Below, piece after piece: positions 46,201 through 56,343 of a stretch of DNA of 64,000 nt. Source of the DNA: Adiantum capillus-veneris (Eukaryota > Streptophyta > Polypodiopsida > Polypodiales > Pteridaceae); the NCBI GenBank assembly GCA_014529385.2, contig CM043946.1, positions 21,134,577 through 21,198,576 of the forward strand. The letters are read 5' to 3'. Made by a program: the position numbers and the translations under genes. Each line of letters begins with the position of its first letter. Position 1 is the first letter of the stretch. The notes below the pieces were generated by a model that was given only the letters and a program-made list of their open reading frames with translations, was not told where the DNA came from and searched no databases.

Positions 46201-46832
46201 GCCTGTGTATTTGACGTTTCTTCTGTCCGTTTAACCTACGGCTTTCCATACATGGTCTTGACATTGCCTTAAGACTACTTAATGAACTACAGATGGTTTC
46301 AGTAGGCGTAGAATCAGTTTCCGAAGTCCGTCTGCGTTTTTCCGTAGAAAAATGCAATCGGATTTGACCTACGGCTTGTGTATTTGATGTTTCTTCTATC
46401 CGTTTGACCTATGGCTTTCCATACGCGCTCTTGACATTGCCTAAAGACTATCTAATGGACTACGGATGGTTTCGATAGGCATAGAATAAGTTTCCGAAGA
46501 CTGTCTGCGTTTTTCCGTAGAAAAACGCACCCGGATTTGACCTACGTCTTGTGTATTTGTCATTTCTTCTGTCCGTTTGATCTACGGCTTGCCATACACG
46601 CTCTTGACATTGTCTTAAGACTACCTAATGGACTACGGATGGTTTTGGTAGTCATAGAAGCCATTTTCAAAGTCCGTTTGCGTTTTTTCATAGAAAAGCG
46701 CAACAGGATTTTACTTACGGCGTAGAAGCCGTTTATGAAGTTCGTTTGCGTTTTTCCGTAGTAAAACCCAACCGGACTTTAAAAACGGCTTGTATTTTGG
46801 GCATTTCTTCTATCCATTTGACCTATGGCTTG
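43248..46832. repeat. 173-bp tandem satellite array with eight-unit higher-order structure
   Basis: Unit starts (ATTTGACCTACGGCTTGTG) fall at 43248, 43421, 43594, 43767, 43940, 44113, 44286, 44459, 44632, 44805, 44978, 45151, 45324, 45497, 45669, 45843, 46016, 46189, 46362, 46535 and a partial at 46708. Spacing is 173 bp, with one of 172 and one of 174. Each unit repeats TTTGACCTACGGCTTG at about +38 and carries the inverted repeat TTGCGTTTTT/AAAAACGCAA. Diagnostic variants recur every eight units, with two units missing from the second round. Open frames inside are not coding. Confidence 0.96.
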
Positions 46833-46879
46833 TTATATGTTCCCACCCAACCTTTTTTGAGGAGGAAGCTTGTCTCTAA

Positions 46880-47092
46880 GAGCAATGACGGCGCTGTTGT
46901 TGCTCCCTAGAGGACTTTCATGTGTAAAGGTGAGAGTTGAGCTTCGAATGTATTTTGAGCTGGTCAAATGAAGTCGTAGGCTGCATCAAACGATTGAGGT
47001 CACTTTGGCTCGACATGCACAACGCCCGGTCATACTACTGACCATGGAGGAGATTGATGAGATCCGCCAACGACAGATGATGGATCTCCTAT
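46880..47092 (+). pseudogene. Unassigned short coding-like fragment
   Basis: A plus-strand reading gives LLLLPRGLSCVKVRVELRMY, one stop, then RRLHQTIEVTLARHAQRPV and TMEEIDEIRQRQMMDLL before a TGA. It is codon-like in composition, but I recognise no family. It lies between the satellite array and the right end of the CACTA element. Confidence 0.3.
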
Positions 47093-47325
47093 GATCTACC
47101 TATCCCAGCTAGCTGTTTTAGCCGTTTAGTCTACACCCAGCAGTTTAGGATTCCATAATATTTTGTTTTGTTATCTTTTTACTCTGACTTTGTATCACAT
47201 CCACCACATTGTAACTTTATTGTCTCATAGGTCACTTTGGCCTTTCGAAGACGTTCATATAACATTTCATTTCATTTCTCTCTTTAATTTTTCTTTCTTT
47301 AATTTTAATTTCCTACGCATACATT

Positions 47326-47327
<2 letters not shown>

Positions 47328-47361
<34 letters not shown>
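47328..47361. repeat. (CT)n microsatellite
   Basis: About 16 CT units near the right end of the CACTA element. Confidence 0.95.
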
Positions 47362-47365
<4 letters not shown>

Positions 47366-47509
47366 TACACACACACACACGATGTAGAGAGAGAGGGGGG
47401 TTGGGGGGGGGAGAGTGACATAATACTTGCGCAACAGGTTTTGGCCAAGATTTGAGCAGGCGAAAATGGCCCCTGCGCGCGCGGGTTTCCCTTTTTTCTC
47501 CCAAATTTT

Positions 47510-47704
47510 TTTACGTCGCAAACAGCGTCGATATATCCGTGGAAATTTGTGTCGATATACGTGTGGCAAGTAAGGCCTTTCCACACGCATATCGCCGCGC
47601 ATTGCGACGCGTATATCGACGTGTTCTAATTACGTCGATATACGTGTGGAAAGGCATGGCCATTGATATATGATGCTTCGATATCTTCATGTTATGTTGT
47701 AGTG
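47510..47704 (-). repeat. Right TIR and subterminal repeats of the CACTA element
   Basis: Multiple GCGTCGATATA / CGTCGATATACGTGTGG motifs, ending TTATGTTGTAGTG. Confidence 0.88.
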
Positions 47705-47707
47705 TTT

Positions 47708-48400
47708 CTGCGTTTTGAAGGTATCATCAACAATAATTATGTAGTCATGATTTTCATTTTTAAGCTTATTGTTGCGCACGATTTGGATTTGGTATATGTA
47801 TATAGTATATAGAGTATAGAGTAAATATAATATATATATATAATATAGAGTATATAGTATATAGATTATATAGTATAAAGATTACATAGTATATAATATA
47901 TAATATAATATTATAATACATAGTATGTAATATATAAAATATATAATATAAAATAGAACATATAATATATCATATTATACAGAATATAGTATATACAATA
48001 CACTACATATACTAGTTACTACATATTGAAGTATACCACATATAGTGTTATATACTATAACCTACATTCTATATAACATGTATGATACATAGTATGGAAT
48101 ATTTAAAATATATAGCATAAGATAGAACATATAATATATCATATTATATAGAATATAGTACTATGTACAACACACTACATATAACATGCTACAGAAAGTA
48201 AATATATTGCATACTACATATAGAAATATACACTAGTTACTACATATTAAAGTATACCACATACAGTGTTATATACTATACCCTACATTTTATAGTATGA
48301 GATGTAAGTAGTATGTAGTTTACTTTATGTAATGTGTACTAAACTCTATACTATTGGTTTTATATAAACTGAGAACTATATAATATGTGTTTTATAGATA
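47708..48400. other. AT-rich low-complexity region
   Basis: Repeated ATATAGTATATA words; a diverged direct repeat (TATAATATATCATATTATA) occurs at about 47955 and 48127. No gene. Confidence 0.85.
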
Positions 48401-48646
48401 ATGGCACCTAAGAGGGATAGCAAGAAAAGAAAACCTCCAGTCTCTCCTTCCAGCAACCGTCAAGTGAGCATGTAGCTTACGTCTAGCTGTATTACAGAGG
48501 GAACTATTGATCAGGAGGCCTCATCACGTATCTGACATTTGGACACTCTACCCAATAAAAAAAACCGAAATCTCAAAAGGTGTATTTTTATTGATGATGA
48601 GGCTCAAGTTGATGAAGACTCCAAAAACGTTCAAGATGATGTATAG
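48401..48646 (+). pseudogene. Degenerate ORF with nuclear-localisation-like start
   Basis: The ATG at 48401 opens MAPKRDSKKRKPPVSPSSN, a basic NLS-like start. Two stops later the same frame continues NLKRCIFIDDEAQVDEDS and ends at TAG 48644. No domain is recognised. Together with the following fragment it may be the start of one damaged gene. Confidence 0.35.
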
Positions 48647-48664
48647 ATCACATGTAAATTATTA

Positions 48665-49110
48665 GTGTATGATATAAATTTATGTTGGTGTGTAGTTTGT
48701 ATTAGAAATTATGCAAGAGAGGGAGGGGATAAAATTGCCAAAAGGTTGTTTCCAGCATATTATTGTAGCAACATGATAGATGATGTAGTCTTCCCCTCAA
48801 GATTGATGGTGTTATTTCTTAGAGGCGGGGTAGAGTTGTCTTCTTTGTTCTTTCGGTAAGACTAGTCCAAACTATGATAGTAGTGAATGTTTTAGTATAT
48901 GTGTGTTTGCATTAGGTTTCTAATGTACTTTTTATATGGTCAAGTGGTTGTTGGCAACATTTATTGAGCCTCATGACTATGTTTTGGACTTGTTTGTGGA
49001 GTGTGGTGGTTTGGGCCGAGCTTCTATGAAAGATAGGAGGCATTGCATGTGTCTAGAGCTAAATGATGTGCTCTTTGAAAGATGTTTGTCCAAAATTGCA
49101 TGTGAACTGT
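48665..49110 (+). pseudogene. Degenerate coding pieces, one methyltransferase-like
   Basis: The first frame (48665-48859) encodes KIAKRLFPAYYCSNMIDDVV and FLRGGVELSS, unrecognised. A second, short frame (48936-49110) reads TFIEPHDYVLDLFVECGGLGRA, then RRHCMCLELNDVLFERCLSKI. The VLDxFxxCGG...A and downstream acidic LE fit the SAM-binding motif I and II of N6/N4-type DNA methyltransferases (VLDPFxGSGT...E), though the first Gly is Glu here. It is only about 57 codons, so family placement is tentative. Confidence 0.35.
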
Positions 49111-49314
49111 GAAATGTTGATTATGGATGCACACGTGGTTTAGGAAACTCTATTATAATAGTACGCATCTTGATGTTTTGATTTATGTTTTTGTATACAT
49201 GGTAGCCATATGACATTGACATGGCATTTTGGTGATTTTTTTAGTATGAGATGTATGGCACACTAGCACTTATAGTTTGGTTTGGAGCGATCTTAAGTTG
49301 ATTTGGTATGCTCC

Positions 49315-49710
49315 TGTTATGGCATGAGTCACACATGCGGTCCTGCGGTCCTGCGGAGGTCTGGAAATTGCGGATCAGGAGTCATGCAGTATGCGGCAGC
49401 CGTGACGGCAGTTCTTCACAAGATATCATGGGACAGGAGTGGGTGTACCGTTCTCGATTTGCGCTAGAGCAGGTATATGGGGGGCATACCTGTCTTTCGA
49501 TGTAACCAACCAATCTCTATGTTATTCATGACATCTGCTGTTGTAACTCTGTGACTAGATTACATATGAATGAAGCAGGAGGTGTTCTGTGCATGTGTAC
49601 TATGTACTGTCTTCTCTCCTATTTCTATGTGTTTGATGTTCACATAATGTAGTTTGCGGGTAATCATGCCCGTAATGCCTATTGCTTCTGTGCGGGCAAT
49701 AGCCATTACA
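49315..49710 (+). repeat. 5' LTR
   Basis: 396 bp, direct copy of 61852-62245; adjacent left duplication GCTCC at 49310-49314. Confidence 0.92.
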
Positions 49711-49739
49711 TTCGGTGACCACGATGCGTGATGGACGAC

Positions 49740-51244
49740 CTGTGATGAATATGTATGCGCACTAGGTTGCAGGGTCCGCCTGACCTTGTGGTTCCAGTTG
49801 TAGGAAGACGTCGGAGAAGAGGCGGTTCGGATGAATTTGTTTTTTCTTCACCGTAGGTTGAGGAATTTGTATCTCCATCACCAAGCTCGGTGCGTGGTAG
49901 GCGATTGCGGCGGGCCAGGCGTACTCCACGTAGGCAGTCATGTCATCCTGTTGTACGTTCACCCTCACCAACACAGGTTGCTCCACCACCGTCTCCGGTA
50001 AGCAGTCTGGGGGTGTCTCCGCCACTGTCCCCACCTCCTAGTGCTCGTCAGCTTTTTTCGGGAGGAGGTACAATTGGGCAAGGGATGATGGCACATCCTC
50101 AGATTAAGTATACTCAATTTTGAGGTCTTTTGAGAGAAGACCTCGATGCACATTTGCGCCAATTCAATAAAGCTTATGGATTGAATCATCCTGGGGTGGT
50201 GATTCCTCTCCATCAACAATTAGTGTTTGAATCTACACTCTCGGGGAAATCTGCGAAAAGGTTGTCCGAATACCCTGATGATCATTTTCAGATGTATGTC
50301 GATGGATCCAGAGCATTTCTACGAAGGTTTAGAACGGACAAGACAGTCCCTCAACATTTGGAAAAGCTTCGAACGCTGTGGCAAAAGTCATTGCAAGTGG
50401 AGGATTACGCTGCAAAATTTTGGATGCTTTTGCAGAGGGTACCTCAGGCACAAAGGCTGGCAGAAGAAGTGTTGAATGATTATTTTTTGCGCGGGCTCAA
50501 CAAGGATCTCAGAACTGCTATGGCAACAGTGGATAAGGTAACCACCCCATTGGATAATGTAATTGCTAGGGATGTAGTAGTAGGAGAAGCTTTAGAGGAT
50601 ACGGAATCTCCAAAGAAATCAAAGAAAAAAGACAGGAAGAAATATCATCGGAAGTCGCAAGACAGTGGCAGTGATAGTTCGGAGTCGGAGTCCGCAGTAT
50701 TAGATTCCTCAGACTCAGGCAACAACAATTCGGGGAAAGAATCGGAAGAGGCACTTCGAAAAAAACCCCAGCATCACGGGAAAGGTGTTTCATCCGGATC
50801 GTCGGAATCGGCTACGGTGGCTAAAAGTTTGAAGGAACTATGGTGTACCCAGCGTCGGAATCCAGGCCATGCTGCTCAGGAGTGCACAATGAATCAGAAG
50901 TGGTGAGCGATCTTCACGACCAATACTCATAATACAGTGGAATGGTATTTCAATGGTCGGGTTGTTGGAGTCGAGGAGACTCTTCTACATGGCAACAACC
51001 ACAGATAGGGCAGGGACAAGAGCTTGCTGTGGCAATGGCTCATGCTCATACATCAGAGACGCCTTTGCAAGGTCAAGCAGGAGGACAGGGTCAGGGAGAA
51101 GGACGAGGTTGCAAAAGAGGTGGACGAGATCCTAATCGCCCCAAAACATGCCTTTTCTGTTTGGGGGATGCGCACTGGCGATCCGAGTGTACTCAAGCTA
51201 TGGAATATGATCGGAAGAAGCAGGAACGCGCTGCAGGGAAATAG
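49740..51244 (+). pseudogene. Gag of the 49-62 kb gypsy element
   Basis: An Arg/Pro-rich N-terminus (GRRLRRARRTPRR, then PPSPVSSLGVSPPLSPPPS) follows TAG at 49857. TGA at 50121 lies ahead of the capsid-like frame 50130-50906: FQMYVDGSRAFLRRF, HLEKLRTLWQKS, LQRVPQAQRLAEEVLNDYF, LNKDLRTAMA. After a Ser/Lys-rich linker comes a damaged zinc knuckle CTQRRNPGHAAQEC (second Cys is Arg, TGT to CGT). A frameshift follows, and a second knuckle CLFCLGDAHWRSEC sits at about 51150. The pol frame continues in the phase of this second knuckle. Confidence 0.8.
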
Positions 51245-51325
51245 CCTAGTGTGGCTATGGTTCAGATTGAAGGATTGGAGGAGTCTAATCTAGTGGTTTC
51301 ATTAATCACGTGATCGAGTAAAAAT

Positions 51326-53050
51326 GTGGTTCCAACACCCTATGTAAAGATTCCGGATTGGACTGCTCACGAAGAAGTGCGGAAAAAGACTGTGTCCTGG
51401 TTGCCACAATCCGCACCACCATCAGGACCATCGATTGTGGGCGTAGAAATAAAGGAAGGAAAAGTTGGAGATAAGGATGATATTAGAGAAGAGGAGGATT
51501 GGAATTTAGTTTGGAAAGAGGTCCTCACGTCGCCAATACAAGTACCTCTGGGTTCATTGCTGAAATTGGTCCCGAATTTTCATAATGCATTGCTGCGACA
51601 AACGTCCACAGAGCTGAGGGAAGTCGCCATCGGGAAAGTTGAAAGCGAGGATGATGATTCAGCCCCATTGTTAACAAATAGGATCACGGATACCCGCATT
51701 CCGGAGCTTTCAGTTAGATACCATGGAACATACATTGACAAGGTACTATTGGAGGGAGGAGCGGGAGTAAACATTATTACTCAAGCAGCTTGTGAGCATT
51801 TTGAACTCAGTGATTGGGAGCCTGCACCCTTTGTAGTCCGCATGGCAGATCAAAGAAGAGTGCAACCAGTGGGGTTACTTCGGGGCATTGTCTTGGATGT
51901 GGCGGGCTTATCTTTTGCCGTTTCCTTAGTAGTCTTGAATATTGAGGATCATAATCAGGATTATCACATTATCTTGGGGAGACCTTGGTTACGACAAGCG
52001 AGGGTAAAGAATAATTGGGAATCAAATATGCTTACAGTAAAGAAGGGTAGAAGGAAAGTGCGGGTGATGTTGGGAACATGCAGACAACTAGTTCAGGCAG
52101 CATGGCTGGTGATAGCAGAAACAATAAATATGGTGGAAGGATTAGAAGAGGAGAAATTTCTGAAAGCTAATCCGGATTTGGTCTCTTTATATCTGGCGGA
52201 TATTTCTCTGGTTCCGAAGGGGAACTCGGTGGGGGATTCAGGAACTCCAGCAGGAATAGGGGAGTAACAACAGGTGCTTCCAAGTACTGAATCATTGGAG
52301 GACGTTATTCAGCAAGAACGTGCATTTGAGGCGCAGATGGAAAAAATTACAAGGGTTAAAGAAGATGAATTAGAGAAGGTCTTTCTTGGGGAGCAAGCGG
52401 AGTCACAGTCCATATACATTAATAAGCAGCTTGAGGCAAGTTTTAGAGATGATTTGATTAAGTTACTGACACAATTTAAGGATTTCGCATGGAAATATGA
52501 GGATAATTTTTATCAGCATACGATAAATCTAAAACCGGATGTGATGCCAGTGAAGCAGCACTCATATAGGATGAATCCGAATGTGGCAAAGCAAGTTAAG
52601 ATGGAAATTGATCGTCTTTTGGAAGTGGGTTTTATTACCCCTATTGATAATCCGGAGTGGATTTCTCCAATTGTGGTTGTACCAAAGAAAAACAAGTAAA
52701 TCTGAATTTGTGTGGATTATCGGAAATTGAATGCGGCTACTATTCCAGATCCTTTTCCTCTCCCATTCTTGGATTCCATTTTGGATGATGTAGCAGGACA
52801 TGAGATGTATACTTTTCTGGATGGGTTTAGTGGATATAACCAAATACGAATGGCATTGCGGGATCAACCAAAAACAACTTTTATTACCGCATGGGGTGTG
52901 TTTGCCTGCACAGTGATGTGGTTTGGATTGCAGAATGCGCCTTCAACTTTTCAAAGGGATATGTTCCAAATTTTTGGCCCTTATTTGATGGATTTTATGA
53001 GAATTTTTCTGGATGATCTCAGTGTTTTTGGAGCGCAATTAGAGCACTTG
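51326..53050 (+). pseudogene. Protease and first part of reverse transcriptase
   Basis: All in one frame. Protease: KVLLEGGAGVNIITQA at about 51745, where the catalytic Asp is Glu, then VRMADQRRVQPVGLL, VVLNIEDHNQDYHIILGRPWL. TAA at 52265 separates it from RT: DVMPVKQHSYRMNPN, WISPIVVVPKKNK, stops TAA 52697 and TGA 52703, ICVDYRKLNAATIPD, MYTFLDGFSGYNQIRMA, TTFITAWGVF, FGLQNAPSTFQRDM, and catalytic box IFLDDLSVFG (FLDD). Reading is cut at 53050 by the solo LTR and resumes after it. Confidence 0.85.
53046..53050. repeat. Target site duplication ACTTG (left)
   Basis: Identical to 54651-54655, on the other side of the solo LTR. Confidence 0.92.
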
Positions 53051-54650
53051 TGTCATAAAAATCAATATCTAATTCTCCTAAATGATTTTCTCATATTAAA
53101 CTGATCATTTAATGTGGGGAAGTGCCAAGGGAGAAAAAGCTAGAATATTGGTTAAGCTAGCAGACCGGCCACAGTAGGGATCCAAAGGAGGGAAAATAGG
53201 GATCCAAAGGGGGGGCCATCTGCAAAAAGAGCCATGTGAAACAATGGGCCAAAAAGACCCTAAGGTTCAGCCCATTAAGACTTCCAAAATGCTAAGGTTC
53301 CAAAATTCAAAGGTTGAGTCCAAAGGTCAACCCTAGGGAAAATTGGATGCTTTGTGTGTGCCCTAAAAGTCTTTGCACATCCCTACATGGGAGGGGGCGA
53401 GCCCCAAAGCTAGGGGATGAGAGAGAAAGCCACACACACACACACAGGCTCCCTTTACACAAAGGGAATGAGGGACACATGTCAGCTCCCTAGGCCAGAT
53501 GCCCACAAGGTGTGCCTAGTTCCTATTGGAAGACCCTTGAAGTGGACCAATGAGAATTAAGCTAGAGTAAATGTAGTTTAATTAATTTAAAAAAACATTT
53601 AATAAAAGAAACCAATGAGAAATAAGTCTCCTAGAAGACTATTGGGCAGTCTCCCAAAGGGTCCAATGAGCATTCAGAAGCCTCATGGCTTGCCTGATTC
53701 TTATTGGCCAGGAGACAAAGGGGTCCAATGAGAGTTTTGTTTAATTATTTAATTATCTAAAGCTCTCACAAAAGGGGAAAGGGGGACACATGTCTAAAGG
53801 CTATCACTTATGCTGTTTAATTCCTATTGGCTTGACCTGGGGAGGTCCAATGAGGCAAAAGCCAGACCTAATTAGCAGCTAGGGCTCGCCCAAGAGAGAG
53901 AGAGGGCTGATTTTTGCTTGGCATTGACACACACACACTCACACTTGACCATGTGTGAAGGAAGGAAGAATACTCTATCTCCTCCCAAGCTTTAATGGAG
54001 AGCTCATCACCTACTCCAAGCTTGTGAGATAGAAGCCTACATCAACACTCTCTTGGCATGTGGATGCAAATCCAACCAAGAGCCAAGCTTCAATGCATGC
54101 TCATCTCCTCTACCAAGCTAATTACTAAGCTAAGCTATGCTAATATGAGTGATTATGTGAGGAGATGTACATCTTTCTCGTAAGATACTCCTTTTTCCTC
54201 TCAATCTACTCTCATACCCTGCTAGCTCTCACCATCTTCGAAGGTGTGTGAGGTCTTGGGTCTGAGAACGGGGATAATTCAAGTTGTGTTTGATTAAGTG
54301 TTTTGCTTGGTGTATGAAGCTTCCATCTTCATTGCACTAGCTAGTCTTGAAGGAACACAAAGAATTGTATTGTACAATGTCTCTCTTGATGGGAGAAACC
54401 ATAATACAAAGCCTTTTGGAGGGGGGGACCGGCTCCATGAAAATCCGGTCCTCAACTGTTGTCAATAGCTTAATTTCTCTCTCTTTTGAAGGTATTGTCG
54501 ATGCTATCTAACTAGGTGTTATGCTTTTTGTTGCTCTCTCTCCACCCAAGCACTCTTGTAATTCTCATTAGGAATCTATTCTAATGAAATGCCCACTATG
54601 TTCATGCTAATTTCCGCTACACATAAGATTTTAGGCCATTAAATGTTACA
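53051..54650 (+). repeat. Solo LTR of the chromovirus family
   Basis: About 1600 bp, begins TGTCATAA and ends TAAATGTTACA. It is the inverted counterpart of the LTRs at 11997 and 19309. Flanked by ACTTG on both sides. No internal sequence remains, as after LTR-LTR recombination. It sits between RT codons for EHL and KQLRLCF. Confidence 0.93.
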
Positions 54651-54716
54651 ACTTGAAGCAATTACGGTTATGCTTTCTGAAATGCAGAGAGGTAAAATTC
54701 AGTTTGAATCCTTTAA
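54651..54716 (+). pseudogene. RT segment between the two insertions
   Basis: Reads KQLRLCFLKCREVKFSLNPL, in phase with both the upstream and the downstream RT parts once insertions are ignored. It ends in the TTAA target at 54713-54716. Confidence 0.85.
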
Positions 54717-54732
54717 CACTAGGTTGGTAATG

Positions 54733-54784
54733 GGACACTTTTATGTCCTCGGACACTTTCATGTCCTCGGACACTTTTATGTCC
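54733..54784 (+). repeat. Three 18-bp spaced palindromic boxes near the left end
   Basis: GGACACTTT[TC]ATGTCC three times with 18-bp period; a single copy occurs at 57441-57456 near the other end. Confidence 0.93.
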
Positions 54785-54944
54785 TGTTAAGTGACCATTT
54801 TCCTTGAATTATGTCAAGAGTTTCAAAATGGATTTTGAGGTGCTATCTATCTAGAAAGTTGTCTTATGAGCTGAAAAAAACTCGACATTTTTTTGGAATA
54901 TCAATTCCATCTTTAACCTTGTCATTGCACAACATTTCACAACC

Positions 54945-56343
54945 ATTAGGAGATTTTGGAGGTCTTTTGGAGGGCCTTTTGGTAGAGAGAGGAAAATAAG
55001 CTCCTCCAATGAGAGAAGAGCCTACGTTACGTAGAAAAATAGATTGATATTAACAAAAATATAAAAGGTGTCCCTCTTCTCATTTAATAATCTAGTGGTC
55101 CTTGAAGACAAGCACTCTCTTTTATTTAATGCGAGCACCTTTTTTAGAAGGTAGATGCGGTGCATTTGATACGAGATACGTCATCACTAGAACTCAAAAA
55201 GTCACAAAACTATCAAGTGGTGGAAGATTTTGAAACTTTTGATACTGCCAATGCGTGCGGAACGCACATATCTCCTAGAAATGAATGTCCAATTGCCTCG
55301 CTTAGACATCCAAAGAGGCCAAAAATGTCGAACACCCCTAAAATAACATTTTACTAACGGCGCGCGAGGGGGCATTCCAAAATTTTGGAATGCCTCCTCG
55401 CGCGTCGTTAGTAAAAAGGCCCTTTTTCCCTCTTTTTAGGGAGCTTTTTGAGAGGAAAATGTTCAAAAACTCTAAAAAGGGGCTTTTTGGAAAGATAAGT
55501 GTCCAAAAATCACTAAAAGGAGCTTTGTACTAACGGCGCGTGAGGGGGCATTCCAAAATTTTGGAATGCCTCCTCGCGCGCCGTTAGTAAAAAGGCCCTT
55601 TTTTCCTCTTTTTAGGGAGCTTTTTGAGAGGAAAATGTCCAAAAACCTCTAAAAAGGGGCTTTTTGGAAAGATAAGTGTCCAAAAATCACTAAAAGGAGC
55701 TTTGTACTAACGGCGCACGAGGGGGCATTCCAAAATTTTGGAATGCCTCCTCGCGCGCCGTTAGTAAAAAGGCCCTTTTTTCTTTTTTTTAGGGAGCTTT
55801 TTGAGACGAAAATATCCAAAAACCTCTAAAAAGGGGCTTTTTGGAAAGATAAGTGTCCAAAAATCACTAAAAGGAGCTTTGCACTAACGGCGCGCAAAGG
55901 GGCATTCTAAAATTTTAGAATGCCTCCTCGCGCTCCTTGAGTAAAAAACCCATTTTTGGGGGTTTTTTGACATTTTTTGCCTCTCCGGATGTCGGAATGA
56001 GACAAGTAGACATTCGTTTTTAAGGTATTTTGGCGTTCCGGATGCATTGGTGGTGTCAAAATCCTCAAAATCTATCACTATTTTATAGTTTGTGACTTTT
56101 CAACTTTCAGTGATGACGTACGCTGCATTGAATGCGCCGCAGCTGCCTCTGAAAAAGACGCTCGCATTAAATAAAAAAGTGACCGTTTTCAAGGATGATT
56201 GGGAATATAAATCTACTTTTTAGAGTGTCTGGTTGTCCTTTTGGACGTACTCACAAGTTGCAAGTGCATTTTAAAAAAAGTTTCTAGAGAGAGAAATACA
56301 ATTTCTTACAAGGCCCTCCAAATGACCTCCAAAATTTTCTAAT
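54945..56343 (+). mobile_element. Hairpin-bearing TIR element, copy B
   Basis: Left end ATTAGGAGATTTTGGAGGTC, right end (complement) ATTAGAAAATTTTGGAGGTC. It is the same family as 33486-34491, in opposite orientation. It holds four hairpins with period about 176 bp (55349-55416, 55528-55591, 55704-55767, 55881-55945) versus two in copy A. No coding capacity, no clear target duplication. Confidence 0.77.

Larger units (their letters stand above)
36395..47704 (-). mobile_element. En/Spm (CACTA) transposon, 11.3 kb, complete ends
   Basis: The left end is CACTACAACAAAAAAGG at 36395; the right end is ATGTTGTAGTG ending at 47704, its inverse. Both sides are flanked by TTT (36392-36394 and 47705-47707), the 3-bp duplication of CACTA elements. 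Both subterminal regions are rich in GACGCAGATA / GCGTCGATATA motifs, as expected for transposase-binding repeats. Coding sequence is on the minus strand: a TNPD-type transposase (38646-42865) and a downstream ORF (37684-38505). A 173-bp satellite-like array occupies the transposase-proximal side. A solo LTR has inserted in the transposase gene. The ends are intact but the transposase has stops, so mobility would need help in trans. Confidence 0.93.

Noticed and set aside
44598-46725. Repeated open frames such as YGLCIWRFFYPFDL in the 173-bp array
   Set aside because: They follow from repetition of a 173-bp non-coding unit; 173 is not divisible by three and frames close in neighbouring copies.
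43248-46832. CRISPR array
   Set aside because: Units are contiguous 173-bp satellites without unique spacers, inside a plant transposon.
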